From contig JAUHYI010000056.1 of NCBI GenBank assembly GCA_030426385.1, positions 1 to 32,868 on the forward strand: 32,868 nt of DNA, read 5' to 3'. Below are positions 15,780 to 23,320 of the stretch, in pieces. A program made the translations under genes and the position numbers. The notes below the pieces were generated by a model. It worked only from the letters and a program-made list of their open reading frames with translations. It had not been told where the DNA came from and did no database searches. This DNA comes from Phycisphaerae bacterium (GTDB lineage: Bacteria; Planctomycetota; Phycisphaerae; Phycisphaerales; Phycisphaeraceae). Within the stretch, counting starts at the first letter, position 1. Each line of letters starts with the position of its first letter.

Positions 15780-16394
15780 TCAGTCCGCCACCAACCATGT
15801 CATATCCGTGATCACATACGGCTCGTCATCGTACGGGCCCTGGTAAGTCACCGTTACCGTCACGCGCATCATGTCCGTGGCACCCAACGGTTGCACCAAC
15901 GCGTCGGACACACCCACATTCGTCGACAACACATTCACCACTGAAACTGACTGTGTCCAGCCGGCCATATCAGCAATCTGTTCGCGCCTGGCATTGATCG
16001 GCGGACTGAACGACATGCCCGTCCCCAACCCCGTGTCTTCATCGACGGCACCGGCAAAATCATCCACGTCGTCGTATCGCAACATCGAATCATAATCCAA
16101 TCCGCTCGCAGCCGGTTCGCCCGGTTCAGGCCCCGCATAGGTTTGATTCGTCGTCGGATCATGGGCCGGTAAGGTCGACATAAACTCGCGAATTTCATTG
16201 GCAAGCAACACACCCGTGCTGTTACGCTGCGCCCAGTTATTTTTCTGGTGATACGCCTGTTGGGCGGCCATGATGCTCAACACGCCGGTGCCGACAATCA
16301 CCACTGCCAGCGATGTTTCTATCAACGAAAAACCACGCACCCGTTTCGATGCGTGTGGCCTCATTTGAAATGTTGGATGTGTCCATCTGCGCAT
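15780..16394 (-). CDS. GspI/PilV-like minor prepilin
   Basis: This 204-residue prepilin has a 21-residue basic leader ending in VRG, then FSLIETSLAVVIVGTGVLSIMAA with Glu at mature position +5. The cleavage site is therefore after Gly21. The segment QQAYHQKNNWAQRNSTGVLLANEIREFMSTLP resembles the helix of PilV/GspI pseudopilins (described here only as a region of about 43-75). The C-terminal part is a strand-rich domain ending DMTWLVAD. It lies upstream of the PilX-like gene by 9 bp and downstream of the PilC/GspF gene by 156 bp, which places it in the same leftward transcription unit. Start is ATG 16394; a Met at residue 11 is an alternative. No clear ribosome binding site is seen. Confidence 0.82.
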   Translation of the reverse strand: MRRWTHPTFQMRPHASKRVRGFSLIETSLAVVIVGTGVLSIMAAQQAYHQKNNWAQRNSTGVLLANEIREFMSTLPAHDPTTNQTYAGPEPGEPAASGLDYDSMLRYDDVDDFAGAVDEDTGLGTGMSFSPPINARREQIADMAGWTQSVSVVNVLSTNVGVSDALVQPLGATDMMRVTVTVTYQGPYDDEPYVITDMTWLVAD

Positions 16395-16550
16395 TAATCA
16401 CCAACACCAACTAAACGATTCCATCTCTTGCGATCCAAAACATCCCCGCAACCATCGCCGAACATCGCACCGTCTTGGTTCGCCCAAACCTGCCAGCCGT
16501 CATAATCCGAGTCACGGCTCACGGCTCACACGCCTCGACTCGCGACCAAT

Positions 16551-17777
16551 TCATTTGACCAACGTCGACAGTTTGAAAATCGGCAGGATAATAGCCATCG
16601 CAATAAAACCTACCACCGAACCCATCACGATAATCATGATCGGCTCGATCATCCCGGTCACTGTTTTGATCACTTCCCGCAATTGCTTGTGGTAGTACGA
16701 GCTGACTTCATCGAGCACTTCGCCCAGCTTACCCGACTCTTCACCGGCAGAAATCATCTGCACCACCGCACGCGGCAACAGCGCGTTACGCTGCAACGGC
16801 TGTGCGATTTTTTTACCTTGTTTCACAGCGATATACACATTCCGCCACAGCCGTTGATACAAACGGTTACCACTGATATCGCCCGTGATCGCCAACGTAT
16901 CCAGCATCGGCACACCTGCGTTAATCAGCTCACCCATCGTATGCAACGAACGGCTGATGTATAACGCTCGAAACATTCGCCGAAAAATCGGCACCAGTAA
17001 TTTTGTACGGTCCCACCACCAACCACCAGGTCCCGTCCGCGTAAACAAATACAACCCCGCAAACAGTCCCACGATGCCGATGCTCACAGCCCACCACCAC
17101 GACACCATAAAATCCGAAACCCATAACAAGAACAACGTCGGCTTAGGCATCGCCGATTCCTTGCCTTCAAAAACTCCCGCGAATCGTGGCAATACAAACG
17201 TCAGCAAAAATATCGTCACCGATATCGCCATTCCGCCGATCACGCCGGGGTAGATCATCGCCCCCACCACCATGTTCCGCGTTTCGATCGACTGGGCCTG
17301 GTACGCCGCGATACGGTCCAGCATTTTGCTGAACGAACCGGACATTTCCGACGCACGCACCATGTTCACATACAACACATTGAACTGCTTGGGATATTTT
17401 TTCAATGCATCAGAAAACTGTTTGCCCGATTCCACATCAGTTTTAATCGAGGTTAGAATCTCTTTGAACTTCGGGTTTTCCGTCTGTTCCGCAATGCCAT
17501 CCAGCGCCGCACGCAGACTAATGCCCGCGCGAATCATAACCGCCAATTGTGTCGTAAAATTCAAAACATCCCGCGCACCGGGACCCGACGACACGTTCAG
17601 CTTTTTAAGCTTTTCACCCAGCGAACCGCTACCCAGACTCCCCACAGGCGACAAGCGCAAAATCTGATGACCTTGCGTGCGTAGTGACTGTGCAGCCGCC
17701 ATCGCGCTGTCTGCCGTCACCACGCCGGACGCACTTTGCCCATATTGGGTCCGCGATTCATATTTATACTGCGGCAT
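16551..17777 (-). CDS. PilC/GspF inner-membrane platform protein
   Basis: This 408-residue protein of the type II secretion F family has the normal length. It begins with a YKYESRTQYGQSASGVV region, then two homologous cytoplasmic helical domains (about 70-190 and 275-395). Each contains the FTTQLAVMIRAGISLRAALD-type motif or its second-domain equivalent SLHTMGELINAGVPMLDTL. There are three membrane helices, at about 173-195, 222-246 and 377-400. This protein anchors the assembly and retraction ATPases and helps move pilin subunits into the fibre. It is directly followed by the pseudopilin genes and preceded (131 bp) by pilT, so it is the core membrane piece of this cluster. The assembly ATPase, secretin and prepilin peptidase genes are not in the window. 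Confidence 0.94.
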   Translation of the reverse strand: MPQYKYESRTQYGQSASGVVTADSAMAAAQSLRTQGHQILRLSPVGSLGSGSLGEKLKKLNVSSGPGARDVLNFTTQLAVMIRAGISLRAALDGIAEQTENPKFKEILTSIKTDVESGKQFSDALKKYPKQFNVLYVNMVRASEMSGSFSKMLDRIAAYQAQSIETRNMVVGAMIYPGVIGGMAISVTIFLLTFVLPRFAGVFEGKESAMPKPTLFLLWVSDFMVSWWWAVSIGIVGLFAGLYLFTRTGPGGWWWDRTKLLVPIFRRMFRALYISRSLHTMGELINAGVPMLDTLAITGDISGNRLYQRLWRNVYIAVKQGKKIAQPLQRNALLPRAVVQMISAGEESGKLGEVLDEVSSYYHKQLREVIKTVTGMIEPIMIIVMGSVVGFIAMAIILPIFKLSTLVK

Positions 17778-17908
17778 AATCTGCCCAATTCAATGTTAGT
17801 GACATTCGATCCACAACAGCCAACAATTCTTCCATTCACCCACGCAAGGCATCATGCCAGATGCACGATCAATCCTCGCGTCATCACGCCTTCGTCATGC
17901 GCTTCGCA

Positions 17909-18964
17909 TCAGGCCACCAGCGCCTTCTCCAGTTTCTCCGGATACGCCGCTTGTGCGATCGCATCTTCACGACTGATCATGCCGTTGAAATACAACTCGG
18001 CAATCGCGCTGTCCAAGGTGTTCATCCCCAGCGCCCGACTCGTTTCAATGACGTTTGGAATTTCAAAACTACGATCTTCACGAATCAGGTTACGCACTGC
18101 CGCCGTTACCAACATCACCTCAACCGCAGGCACCATGCCCTTTTGATCCGTTCGCTTGAACAGCGTCTGACTGACCACCGCTTTCAATGTATTGGCCAGC
18201 ATCGATCGAATCTGGTTCTGCTGATCGGCTGGATACATATCCACGATACGTTCCACCGTCTGGTGCGCGTTCACCGTATGCAAGGTCGACAACACCAGGT
18301 GGCCGGTTTCCGCGGCGGTGATCGCAGCGGCGGTCGTTTCCAGGTCACGCATTTCGCCCACCAGAATGATGTCCGGGTCCTGTCGCAACACGTGCCGCAA
18401 ACCCGAGGCAAAGCTCGGCGTATCATCGCCCAACTCGCGCTGTTCGATCAAGCACTTGTTCGACACCATCGTGTATTCGACCGGGTCTTCCAAGGTAATA
18501 ATGTGTTTGTGATACCGCCGATTCATCGCATCTATCATCGCGGCCAGCGTGGTCGATTTACCCGAACCCGTGTCCCCCGTCACCAGAATCAAACCGCGAG
18601 GCAGATAGGTCAGTCGGCTCACCACTTCCGGCAATGACAACTCCTCAAACGGCGGAACCTTTTCCTTAATCAGTCGCAACGAAATTGCTACCGTTTGTTT
18701 TTGCGAGTGCGCATTGACACGAAAGCGTGCCACCCCTGGAATCTCATACGAAAAATCCGTGTCCTTCACTTTATCGTAACGCTTCAACTGATCCTCGGTG
18801 CACATCTGTTCCAACATCCGCCGCGCACTCTCCGGCGTGATCACCGGATAATCCAACGGTGAGATCACCGTCTGCAAACGTGCCACCGGCGGGTGCCCAC
18901 TCACAAGATGCACGTCCGACGCACCCATCTCCATGGCATTATGCAAAATCGTATTCAGTTGCAT
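17909..18964 (-). CDS. pilT: PilT-type pilus retraction ATPase (second copy)
   Basis: This 351-residue protein carries every PilT hallmark: GASDVHLVSG (14-23), Walker A GDTGSGKST (130-138), Asp box TLEDPVEY, Walker B DPDIILVGEMRD (Glu204) and His box GHLVLSTLHT (His229). The C-terminal part contains the GMVPAVEVMLVTAAVRNLIRE region and the helix SALGMNTLDSAI-type segment found in retraction ATPases. PilT hydrolyses ATP to depolymerise type IV pili. The gene heads the leftward pilus cluster and precedes the PilC/GspF gene. GAGGG about 10 bases before ATG 18964 may be its ribosome binding site. It is clearly distinct from the first PilT at 4632-5750 and is closer to the family consensus. Confidence 0.95.
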   Translation of the reverse strand: MQLNTILHNAMEMGASDVHLVSGHPPVARLQTVISPLDYPVITPESARRMLEQMCTEDQLKRYDKVKDTDFSYEIPGVARFRVNAHSQKQTVAISLRLIKEKVPPFEELSLPEVVSRLTYLPRGLILVTGDTGSGKSTTLAAMIDAMNRRYHKHIITLEDPVEYTMVSNKCLIEQRELGDDTPSFASGLRHVLRQDPDIILVGEMRDLETTAAAITAAETGHLVLSTLHTVNAHQTVERIVDMYPADQQNQIRSMLANTLKAVVSQTLFKRTDQKGMVPAVEVMLVTAAVRNLIREDRSFEIPNVIETSRALGMNTLDSAIAELYFNGMISREDAIAQAAYPEKLEKALVA

Positions 18965-19377
18965 CAGCTTCTATCCCTCGTCTTGTTCACACACCAACAC
19001 CCGTGGTCACAACTGCCACATGGCAGCACGCCAACCACCGACCAGCCTCGCAGGCCATCATTTTGATTGATGCCTCACGAAAAACTTATCGACGCGCAGC
19101 CGCCGTCAAATCAGTCCGACAATGATTCGCACAATGTTGCACCCCCCATCCCTCCCGCTTAACCCCTACAACCGGAACAACCCCGATAACTTAACCCCCC
19201 CCACGTTTCCTCCGCGCGATTGACCTTGATTGGTTTCCGGCCCTGCCCCACCCCCACTCTCACCCACACATACAGCCCCACACACTTGCGGCTTAACGCC
19301 CTCCCTACTTTTTACTTTTCACTTTTAACTTTTCACTTTTCACTTTTCACTTTTCACTTTTCACTTCTCCCCCCCCT
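18965..19377. other. Gene-free region between pilT and rnhB, partly E1
   Basis: The right-hand half (19194-19377) is an E1 copy. The left half (18965-19190) should contain the promoter of the leftward pilus cluster, but no convincing boxes are visible and no gene is supported. Confidence 0.6.
19194..19377 (-). repeat. E1 dispersed repeat, long intergenic copy abutting the rnhB stop codon
   Basis: Read on the minus strand from the rnhB stop codon: a G-run, about eight AAAAGTGA/AAAAGTTA units, GGGCGTTAAGCCGCAAG, a variable G/T-rich stretch, CGGAAACCAATCAAGGTC, then AATCGCGCGGAGGAAACGTG and a G-run. This is the most complete module order outside a gene. It begins directly after the stop codon. 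Confidence 0.9.
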
Positions 19378-20448
19378 TCACGCCATCCGTCGCAACGTCT
19401 TTCCATCAATCCCCAACTCCGCCAACCTCGGCCCAATCTCCTCCCAGAACCGTTTGGCGTCCTGGCCATACCCCGCGGTGGGCTTCACTTCCGGCACGTA
19501 CTTTTGAAAATAGGCCTGGAACCGATACATCAACAACTCACGCGTATATTTCGCGCTCATGCTCGCCAGCGCCACCGGCATGTGATGTTGCTCTGCCTCA
19601 ACTTCAAACGAAACCACCATCACCCGATCACCCTCGGTCAATCGATACGCACTTCGATGTGGCGATTCATCTTCGATCTGCAACGATGCTCGCGGACAGA
19701 TCGAGGCTAACAACTCGCGGTACCGCTGCCGTCCCGATTGTCGATCCACCACCACCCGCACACCGCCCGCACTTTGCCCAAACTCCCGCCACAAAAAATC
19801 CAGATGTTTGGCCACAAATGTAAAACTCGTCGCCGCTTTCGATTTGGTCATGGCGGTCATCGCATTAAAACGATCTTCAAAAACAACCGCGGTGCGCCAA
19901 TCTTTCATCGTCACGTCCGCGCTGCGCATCGCACGCTTCAAACTATTCACTTGTATCGCTAACTCCCCCTCATCGTTCGCACTAGGCAACGCCCCGCCAT
20001 CATCGCCATCATCATGACCATCGCTCCCCATCTCATACCACGGCAACCATGCCGTCGCCTCATTGCCCATCATCTTCAACCACTCACCCAGCCCGCCACA
20101 TTCCCTCTCCCCACTTTTCACTTTTAACTTTTCACTTTCAACGCCCGCTTCTTTGCGTGCTTCCCAGCCACACAACCGGGCAAAACTCAACACGCCCATT
20201 TCCAGATGCTTGATGCCTGACGCTTTCGTATGTAATTTTTTCGAATCATTCACCGCGATGCGCCCGCCCCCGCTTCGCGCCCCGCGAACCTTGCGCTCTT
20301 TCAACGTCCGACACACCGCTGACCCCAGATCGTCCCACAACATCGCCCCTTGCCGATCGCTTGCCACATCCATCACCACACACCCCACCGTCAACGGACC
20401 AAACATCGGCCCATACCCCGCTTCATCAATGCCCGCATAAATACCCAT
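19378..20448 (-). CDS. rnhB: RNase HII-like protein with short in-frame repeat insert
   Basis: RNase HII removes ribonucleotides from DNA and RNA primers. From ATG 20448 the protein has 356 residues, longer than the usual 200-250. It opens GIYAGIDEAGYGPMFGPLTVG, matching the family's GxDEAGRGPxxGP (catalytic Asp8 and Glu9) with Tyr in place of Arg. NDSKKL, VVVDRQSG and ASMSAKYTREL correspond to the later RNase HII motifs. The usual Asp before the ASxxAK motif appears to be Glu (SFEVEAEQ). A repeat-encoded peptide VESEKLKVKSGERECGG lies about 30 residues after NDSKKL, and an Asp/Gly-rich stretch (DGHDDGDDGG) follows later. The open frame extends 31 codons upstream to 20541, but that part is repeat-derived and Cys/Gly-rich, so the ATG at 20448 is preferred. 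Confidence 0.85.
   Translation of the reverse strand: MGIYAGIDEAGYGPMFGPLTVGCVVMDVASDRQGAMLWDDLGSAVCRTLKERKVRGARSGGGRIAVNDSKKLHTKASGIKHLEMGVLSFARLCGWEARKEAGVESEKLKVKSGERECGGLGEWLKMMGNEATAWLPWYEMGSDGHDDGDDGGALPSANDEGELAIQVNSLKRAMRSADVTMKDWRTAVVFEDRFNAMTAMTKSKAATSFTFVAKHLDFLWREFGQSAGGVRVVVDRQSGRQRYRELLASICPRASLQIEDESPHRSAYRLTEGDRVMVVSFEVEAEQHHMPVALASMSAKYTRELLMYRFQAYFQKYVPEVKPTAGYGQDAKRFWEEIGPRLAELGIDGKTLRRMA
20092..20142 (-). repeat. E1 A-rich module inserted in frame in rnhB
   Basis: The minus strand reads AGTGAAAAGTTAAAAGTGAA then AAGTGGGG, encoding SEKLKVKSG in the same frame as the copy in hemB. The hairpin module is absent. Confidence 0.8.
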
Positions 20449-20451
20449 CCC

Positions 20452-20492
20452 CCCAATATACCCCCCCACGCACCCCCACACATCCCCCCCTA
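20452..20492 (-). repeat. G-run E1 fragment just upstream of rnhB
   Basis: The minus strand shows GGGGGGGATGTGTGGGGGTG and GTGGGGGGGTATATTGGGGGG immediately before the preferred rnhB start codon. It resembles the sequence just before hemB (GTGGGGGGGTATAGTG). Confidence 0.6.
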
Positions 20493-20500
20493 TATTTTCC

Positions 20501-20577
20501 CTGCACGGGAAACACGCAGCGTCCCGCACACACGGGCACACGGGCGGCTGCGCCGCTCCCGCTAAACACTAAACATG
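20501..20577 (-). repeat. E2 element, long copy
   Basis: On the minus strand it reads GTTTAGTGTTTAGCGGGAGC, GGCGCAGCCGCCCGTGTGCC, then GGGACGCTGCGTG. It is the closest relative of 12331-12417. It lies between the rnhB start and the E1 copy at 20582-20656. Confidence 0.8.
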
Positions 20578-20581
20578 GCGT

Positions 20582-20656
20582 TGAAACGCTTTTTAGCATC
20601 CCCCCACCATTCCCCACTCCCCTTTTTTACTTTTTGCTTTTTCCTTTTTACTCTAG
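20582..20656 (-). repeat. E1 A-rich and G-run fragment between rnhB and the SDR gene
   Basis: The minus strand has AGTAAAAAGGAAAAAGCAAA, then AAGTAAAAAAGGGGAGTGG and a G-run. It is a diverged A-rich module followed by G-runs and ends 10 bp before the SDR start on the other strand. Confidence 0.65.
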
Positions 20657-20665
20657 ACCATAATC

Positions 20666-21511
20666 ATGGACCTACAAATCAAAAATAAAATCGCTCTTGT
20701 CACTGCATCTTCTGCTGGACTCGGCCGAGGCTGCGCCGCGACTCTCGCCCAGGAGGGATGCCACGTCGCCATCTGTTCTCGTCATCGCGACAACATTGAA
20801 CAGACCGCCCGCGAAATCAATGACTCGCTCACAAACGCGAACAGCACGAGCAACACAAACAGCAGCGCAGGAAAAACGCCTGACATCGGCAGCGTCACGC
20901 CATTCGTTGCTGACATGGCTGACCCCGATTCAATCGCACAACTCATCGCTGACGTCCGCGTTCAACTTGGCCACCCGGACATCCTCATCACCAACGCAGG
21001 CGGACCGCCTCCGGGCACGTTCGATTCAACCGATCCCGAATCATTTCCCACGGCGGTCAATCTCAACATGATGTCGGCTATCCGCCTCACCTACGCTTGC
21101 GTCCCGGCTATGAAAAATAATCGCTGGGGCAGAATCGTCATGATCACCTCCGCCTCCGTCAAGCAACCCATCCCCAACATTATCCTGTCCAACACCGCTC
21201 GGGCTGGACTCACTGGCTTCATGAAAACAACGGCTACAGAACTCGCGCCTCACGGCATTACCGTCAACGCGCTATTGCCTGGCATGCATGACACCGATCG
21301 CGTCAACGCGCTGGCCCAACAGCTGGCCAAAAACGAAAACCGCTCCGTCGATGAAGTCAGACATTCACTCGAACAGAAAAACCCCACCCGACGCATGGGC
21401 ACCATCGCAGAATTCGGGGCTACCGCCGCGTTCCTTTGCTCACAACAAGCGGCCTACATCACCGGCACCAACATCCTCGCCGACGGCGGAGCCTACCCCG
21501 GTCTCATCTAG
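20666..21511 (+). CDS. Short-chain dehydrogenase/reductase family protein with altered YxxxK motif
   Basis: This 281-residue Rossmann-fold protein has a TASSAGLGRG dinucleotide-binding motif (13-22), a DMAD motif and NAGGPPPG (110-117), typical of classical SDRs of the 3-oxoacyl-ACP-reductase-like group. The catalytic Ser is present (Ser162 in ITSASVKQP), but the expected YxxxK is Ser175-Asn-Thr-Ala-Arg179. SDRs with VKQPIPN followed by SNxxR form a recognisable subgroup, so this is probably ancestral and not a local mutation; their reaction is not known to me. A low-complexity Asn/Thr/Ser loop (about 55-70) is inserted after the second helix. The C-terminus ends ITGTNILADGGAYPG as usual. The gene is alone on the plus strand between leftward genes. 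Confidence 0.88.
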   Translation: MDLQIKNKIALVTASSAGLGRGCAATLAQEGCHVAICSRHRDNIEQTAREINDSLTNANSTSNTNSSAGKTPDIGSVTPFVADMADPDSIAQLIADVRVQLGHPDILITNAGGPPPGTFDSTDPESFPTAVNLNMMSAIRLTYACVPAMKNNRWGRIVMITSASVKQPIPNIILSNTARAGLTGFMKTTATELAPHGITVNALLPGMHDTDRVNALAQQLAKNENRSVDEVRHSLEQKNPTRRMGTIAEFGATAAFLCSQQAAYITGTNILADGGAYPGLI

Positions 21512-21569
21512 TATCTAATATCGGTCCCGTTGAAAATTCCTGCGGTCTGAAAATTTCCCCTCGCACAAA

Positions 21570-21589
21570 CCCCCGGTATTCACCGGGGG
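21570..21589. repeat. Perfect 8-bp-stem hairpin after the SDR gene
   Basis: CCCCCGGT and ACCGGGGG flank an ATTC loop, 58 bp after the SDR stop codon and 42 bp after the leftward ADP-ribosylglycohydrolase stop codon. It could serve convergent transcription from both sides. No U-run follows. Confidence 0.7.
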
Positions 21590-21594
21590 CTAAC

Positions 21595-21628
21595 ACCCCC
21601 CCCACGTCCCACTTTTAACTTTTAACTG
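21595..21628 (-). repeat. E1 fragment abutting the ADP-ribosylglycohydrolase stop codon
   Basis: The minus strand, starting 3 bp after the TAG, reads GTCAGTTAAAAGTTAAAAGT then GGGACGTGGGGGGGG: one A-rich module and one G-run module, without the hairpin. Confidence 0.75.
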
Positions 21629-21631
21629 ACC

Positions 21632-23155
21632 CTACGCCCGCTCCAAAACGCCCACCAACCATTGCATCGTCTCGCCATCGCCCAAATCCAAACACCATTC
21701 AACCTCCCCGGCTTGATTCCCCACATCTCTCGGACGACGCAACACCACCACCAATTCATGCTCACCGGCATCCAACACCACATCGCACCACGTATTGATC
21801 GGGGCCAAGTGCGGTGACGGCAACATCCGCCCACCGGCCTCACGACCAAAAACATACTTCCCATCCAGCCATAGCCGCGTGTCGGCAGTCGATCCAAAAC
21901 ACACCCGCACCGCCTGCTTGCCAGGCAACGCAAACGGCACACGCATCCACATCAGATCATCCGCAAAATCAGAGGCGGACATCACGTTCCATTGACCGGG
22001 CCACACGCGATCCACCGTGTTCTCCGGCGCACTCGGCGGGCTCGCGTCACCCGCAGTGATCGGCATCCAATTCGTATTGATAAAAATCGGTATCCCCCGA
22101 TTGCTATAAAAACCCACCTGCGTGCATACCCCCAAATCGGCGGTCGATTGTTTGATCGTCACCGGCTTGGGCATCTCCGATCCGCGCAACCGCTCACGCA
22201 ACGTCAACACCAGATCGGTAAACCCTTCCAACGTTTTCGGCGGCGTAATATTTTTGATCCGCGCGTCCACCACCAGATCCATGCCGATCGGTGCCAACCA
22301 TCGCTCATCGATGCACGCAGGATTCATGATCCCCAGCACCGACCCCACCGTCGCTGCGGTGCAATCAGTGTCCTGCCCGCAATTGGTCGCGATACAAATT
22401 GAGCGTCCGAAATCCCCACGCCCCGCGAGTAACCCCAGCACCGTGAACCCCATGTTCATCACCACGTGCGAAAAATCCGGCACATAGTACGCATCCAAAA
22501 TCGATTGCCGCACCACCCGCCAATCACCTTGCCCATCGTGATCCGACTCGGCCCACCATCGCCGCGTATCGTTGACCGCTTGCAACACGCGCGATTCCTC
22601 AGGCAAACCGGCTACCGCGATATCCAGCACCGTCGACAAATCTGTTTCCACAAACGCGGCGGATTCCAATCGCGCCAAAAATTGCTCCGCCCATATTCCA
22701 TCACCCGCGTGATCCACGCACGCATCCTCATACGCATACGCTGCGGCTCGATCCGGATCGCCCGGGGCCAAACATGCCCACAGCTCACTGCGAATCGCCG
22801 CGCCCATTCCTTCGGTCCACCAGTTATCAAACGAACCGGTCATCGGCGGTTTCAAGCCGTTCGCAATATTCCGTTTGCACACCCCATACTCCGCCCACGG
22901 AAATGCCACCCGCTCGTCCCACGCTTGCACAAATACGTGCCGATCCACGCGCACGTCGTCACCCATCTCGTCCAACACGCACGCCCACAGAACTTGAAAA
23001 TCCAGATCATCATTCGACACCATCCCGCTAGGCATCGGCGAATAAAATTCCAAATCGTTCGGCCCATCAAATCCCTCCCATGGCATACCCAGCGTGCCCC
23101 CAATCGCCTTGCCCAACCAACAAGCCAAAACCTTATCTCGATCACTCGCACTCAT
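21632..23155 (-). CDS. ADP-ribosylglycohydrolase-family protein with C-terminal accessory domain
   Basis: I start this 507-residue protein at ATG 23155 because GAGGTG lies about 6 bases upstream; an in-frame ATG four codons earlier is less likely. The N-terminal 340 or so residues match the all-helical ADP-ribosylglycohydrolase fold: GKAIGGTLGMPWEG, the metal-site SNDDLDFQ (NDD at 48-50) and the late metal motif GQDTDCTAATVG (DTD at 262-264). These enzymes cleave ADP-ribose from proteins or small molecules using two Mg ions. The last 150 or so residues look like a beta-sandwich (ADTRLWLDGKYVFG, INTWCDVVLDAGEHELVVVL), similar in style to carbohydrate- or ligand-binding modules. The substrate is unknown. 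A link to sugar-conjugate hydrolysis, and not protein ADP-ribosylation, is a guess. Confidence 0.85.
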   Translation of the reverse strand: MSASDRDKVLACWLGKAIGGTLGMPWEGFDGPNDLEFYSPMPSGMVSNDDLDFQVLWACVLDEMGDDVRVDRHVFVQAWDERVAFPWAEYGVCKRNIANGLKPPMTGSFDNWWTEGMGAAIRSELWACLAPGDPDRAAAYAYEDACVDHAGDGIWAEQFLARLESAAFVETDLSTVLDIAVAGLPEESRVLQAVNDTRRWWAESDHDGQGDWRVVRQSILDAYYVPDFSHVVMNMGFTVLGLLAGRGDFGRSICIATNCGQDTDCTAATVGSVLGIMNPACIDERWLAPIGMDLVVDARIKNITPPKTLEGFTDLVLTLRERLRGSEMPKPVTIKQSTADLGVCTQVGFYSNRGIPIFINTNWMPITAGDASPPSAPENTVDRVWPGQWNVMSASDFADDLMWMRVPFALPGKQAVRVCFGSTADTRLWLDGKYVFGREAGGRMLPSPHLAPINTWCDVVLDAGEHELVVVLRRPRDVGNQAGEVEWCLDLGDGETMQWLVGVLERA

Positions 23156-23191
23156 GATCCACCTCAAACACCCCCAACATAAAATTTAAAA

Positions 23192-23320
23192 ACACCCCCC
23201 CACATTTCCCCTCCACACTTTTAACTTTTTACTCATTCCCCTGCCTCCCTCTGTGTCTCTGTGCCTCTGTGGTTTTCTTCCCTTCTTAAACTTTTAACTT
23301 TTAACTTTTAACTCTTCCCC
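23192..23320 (-). repeat. E1 composite copy with CACAGAGGCACAG module, abutting the guaB stop codon
   Basis: From just after the guaB TAG the minus strand reads: G-run, AGTTAAAAGTTAAAAGTTAA, TTTAAGAAGG, CCACAGAGGCACAGAGACAC (within 23244-23272), AGGCAGGGGAATGAG, another A-rich stretch, then AGGGGAAATGTGGGGGGG. The same order is seen after hemB at 32699-32868. Confidence 0.88.

Noticed and set aside
20449..20541. Upstream extension of rnhB to a start at 20541
   Set aside because: The 31 extra codons derive from E2 and G-run repeat DNA, whereas the ATG at 20448 places GIDEAG at the normal distance from the N-terminus.
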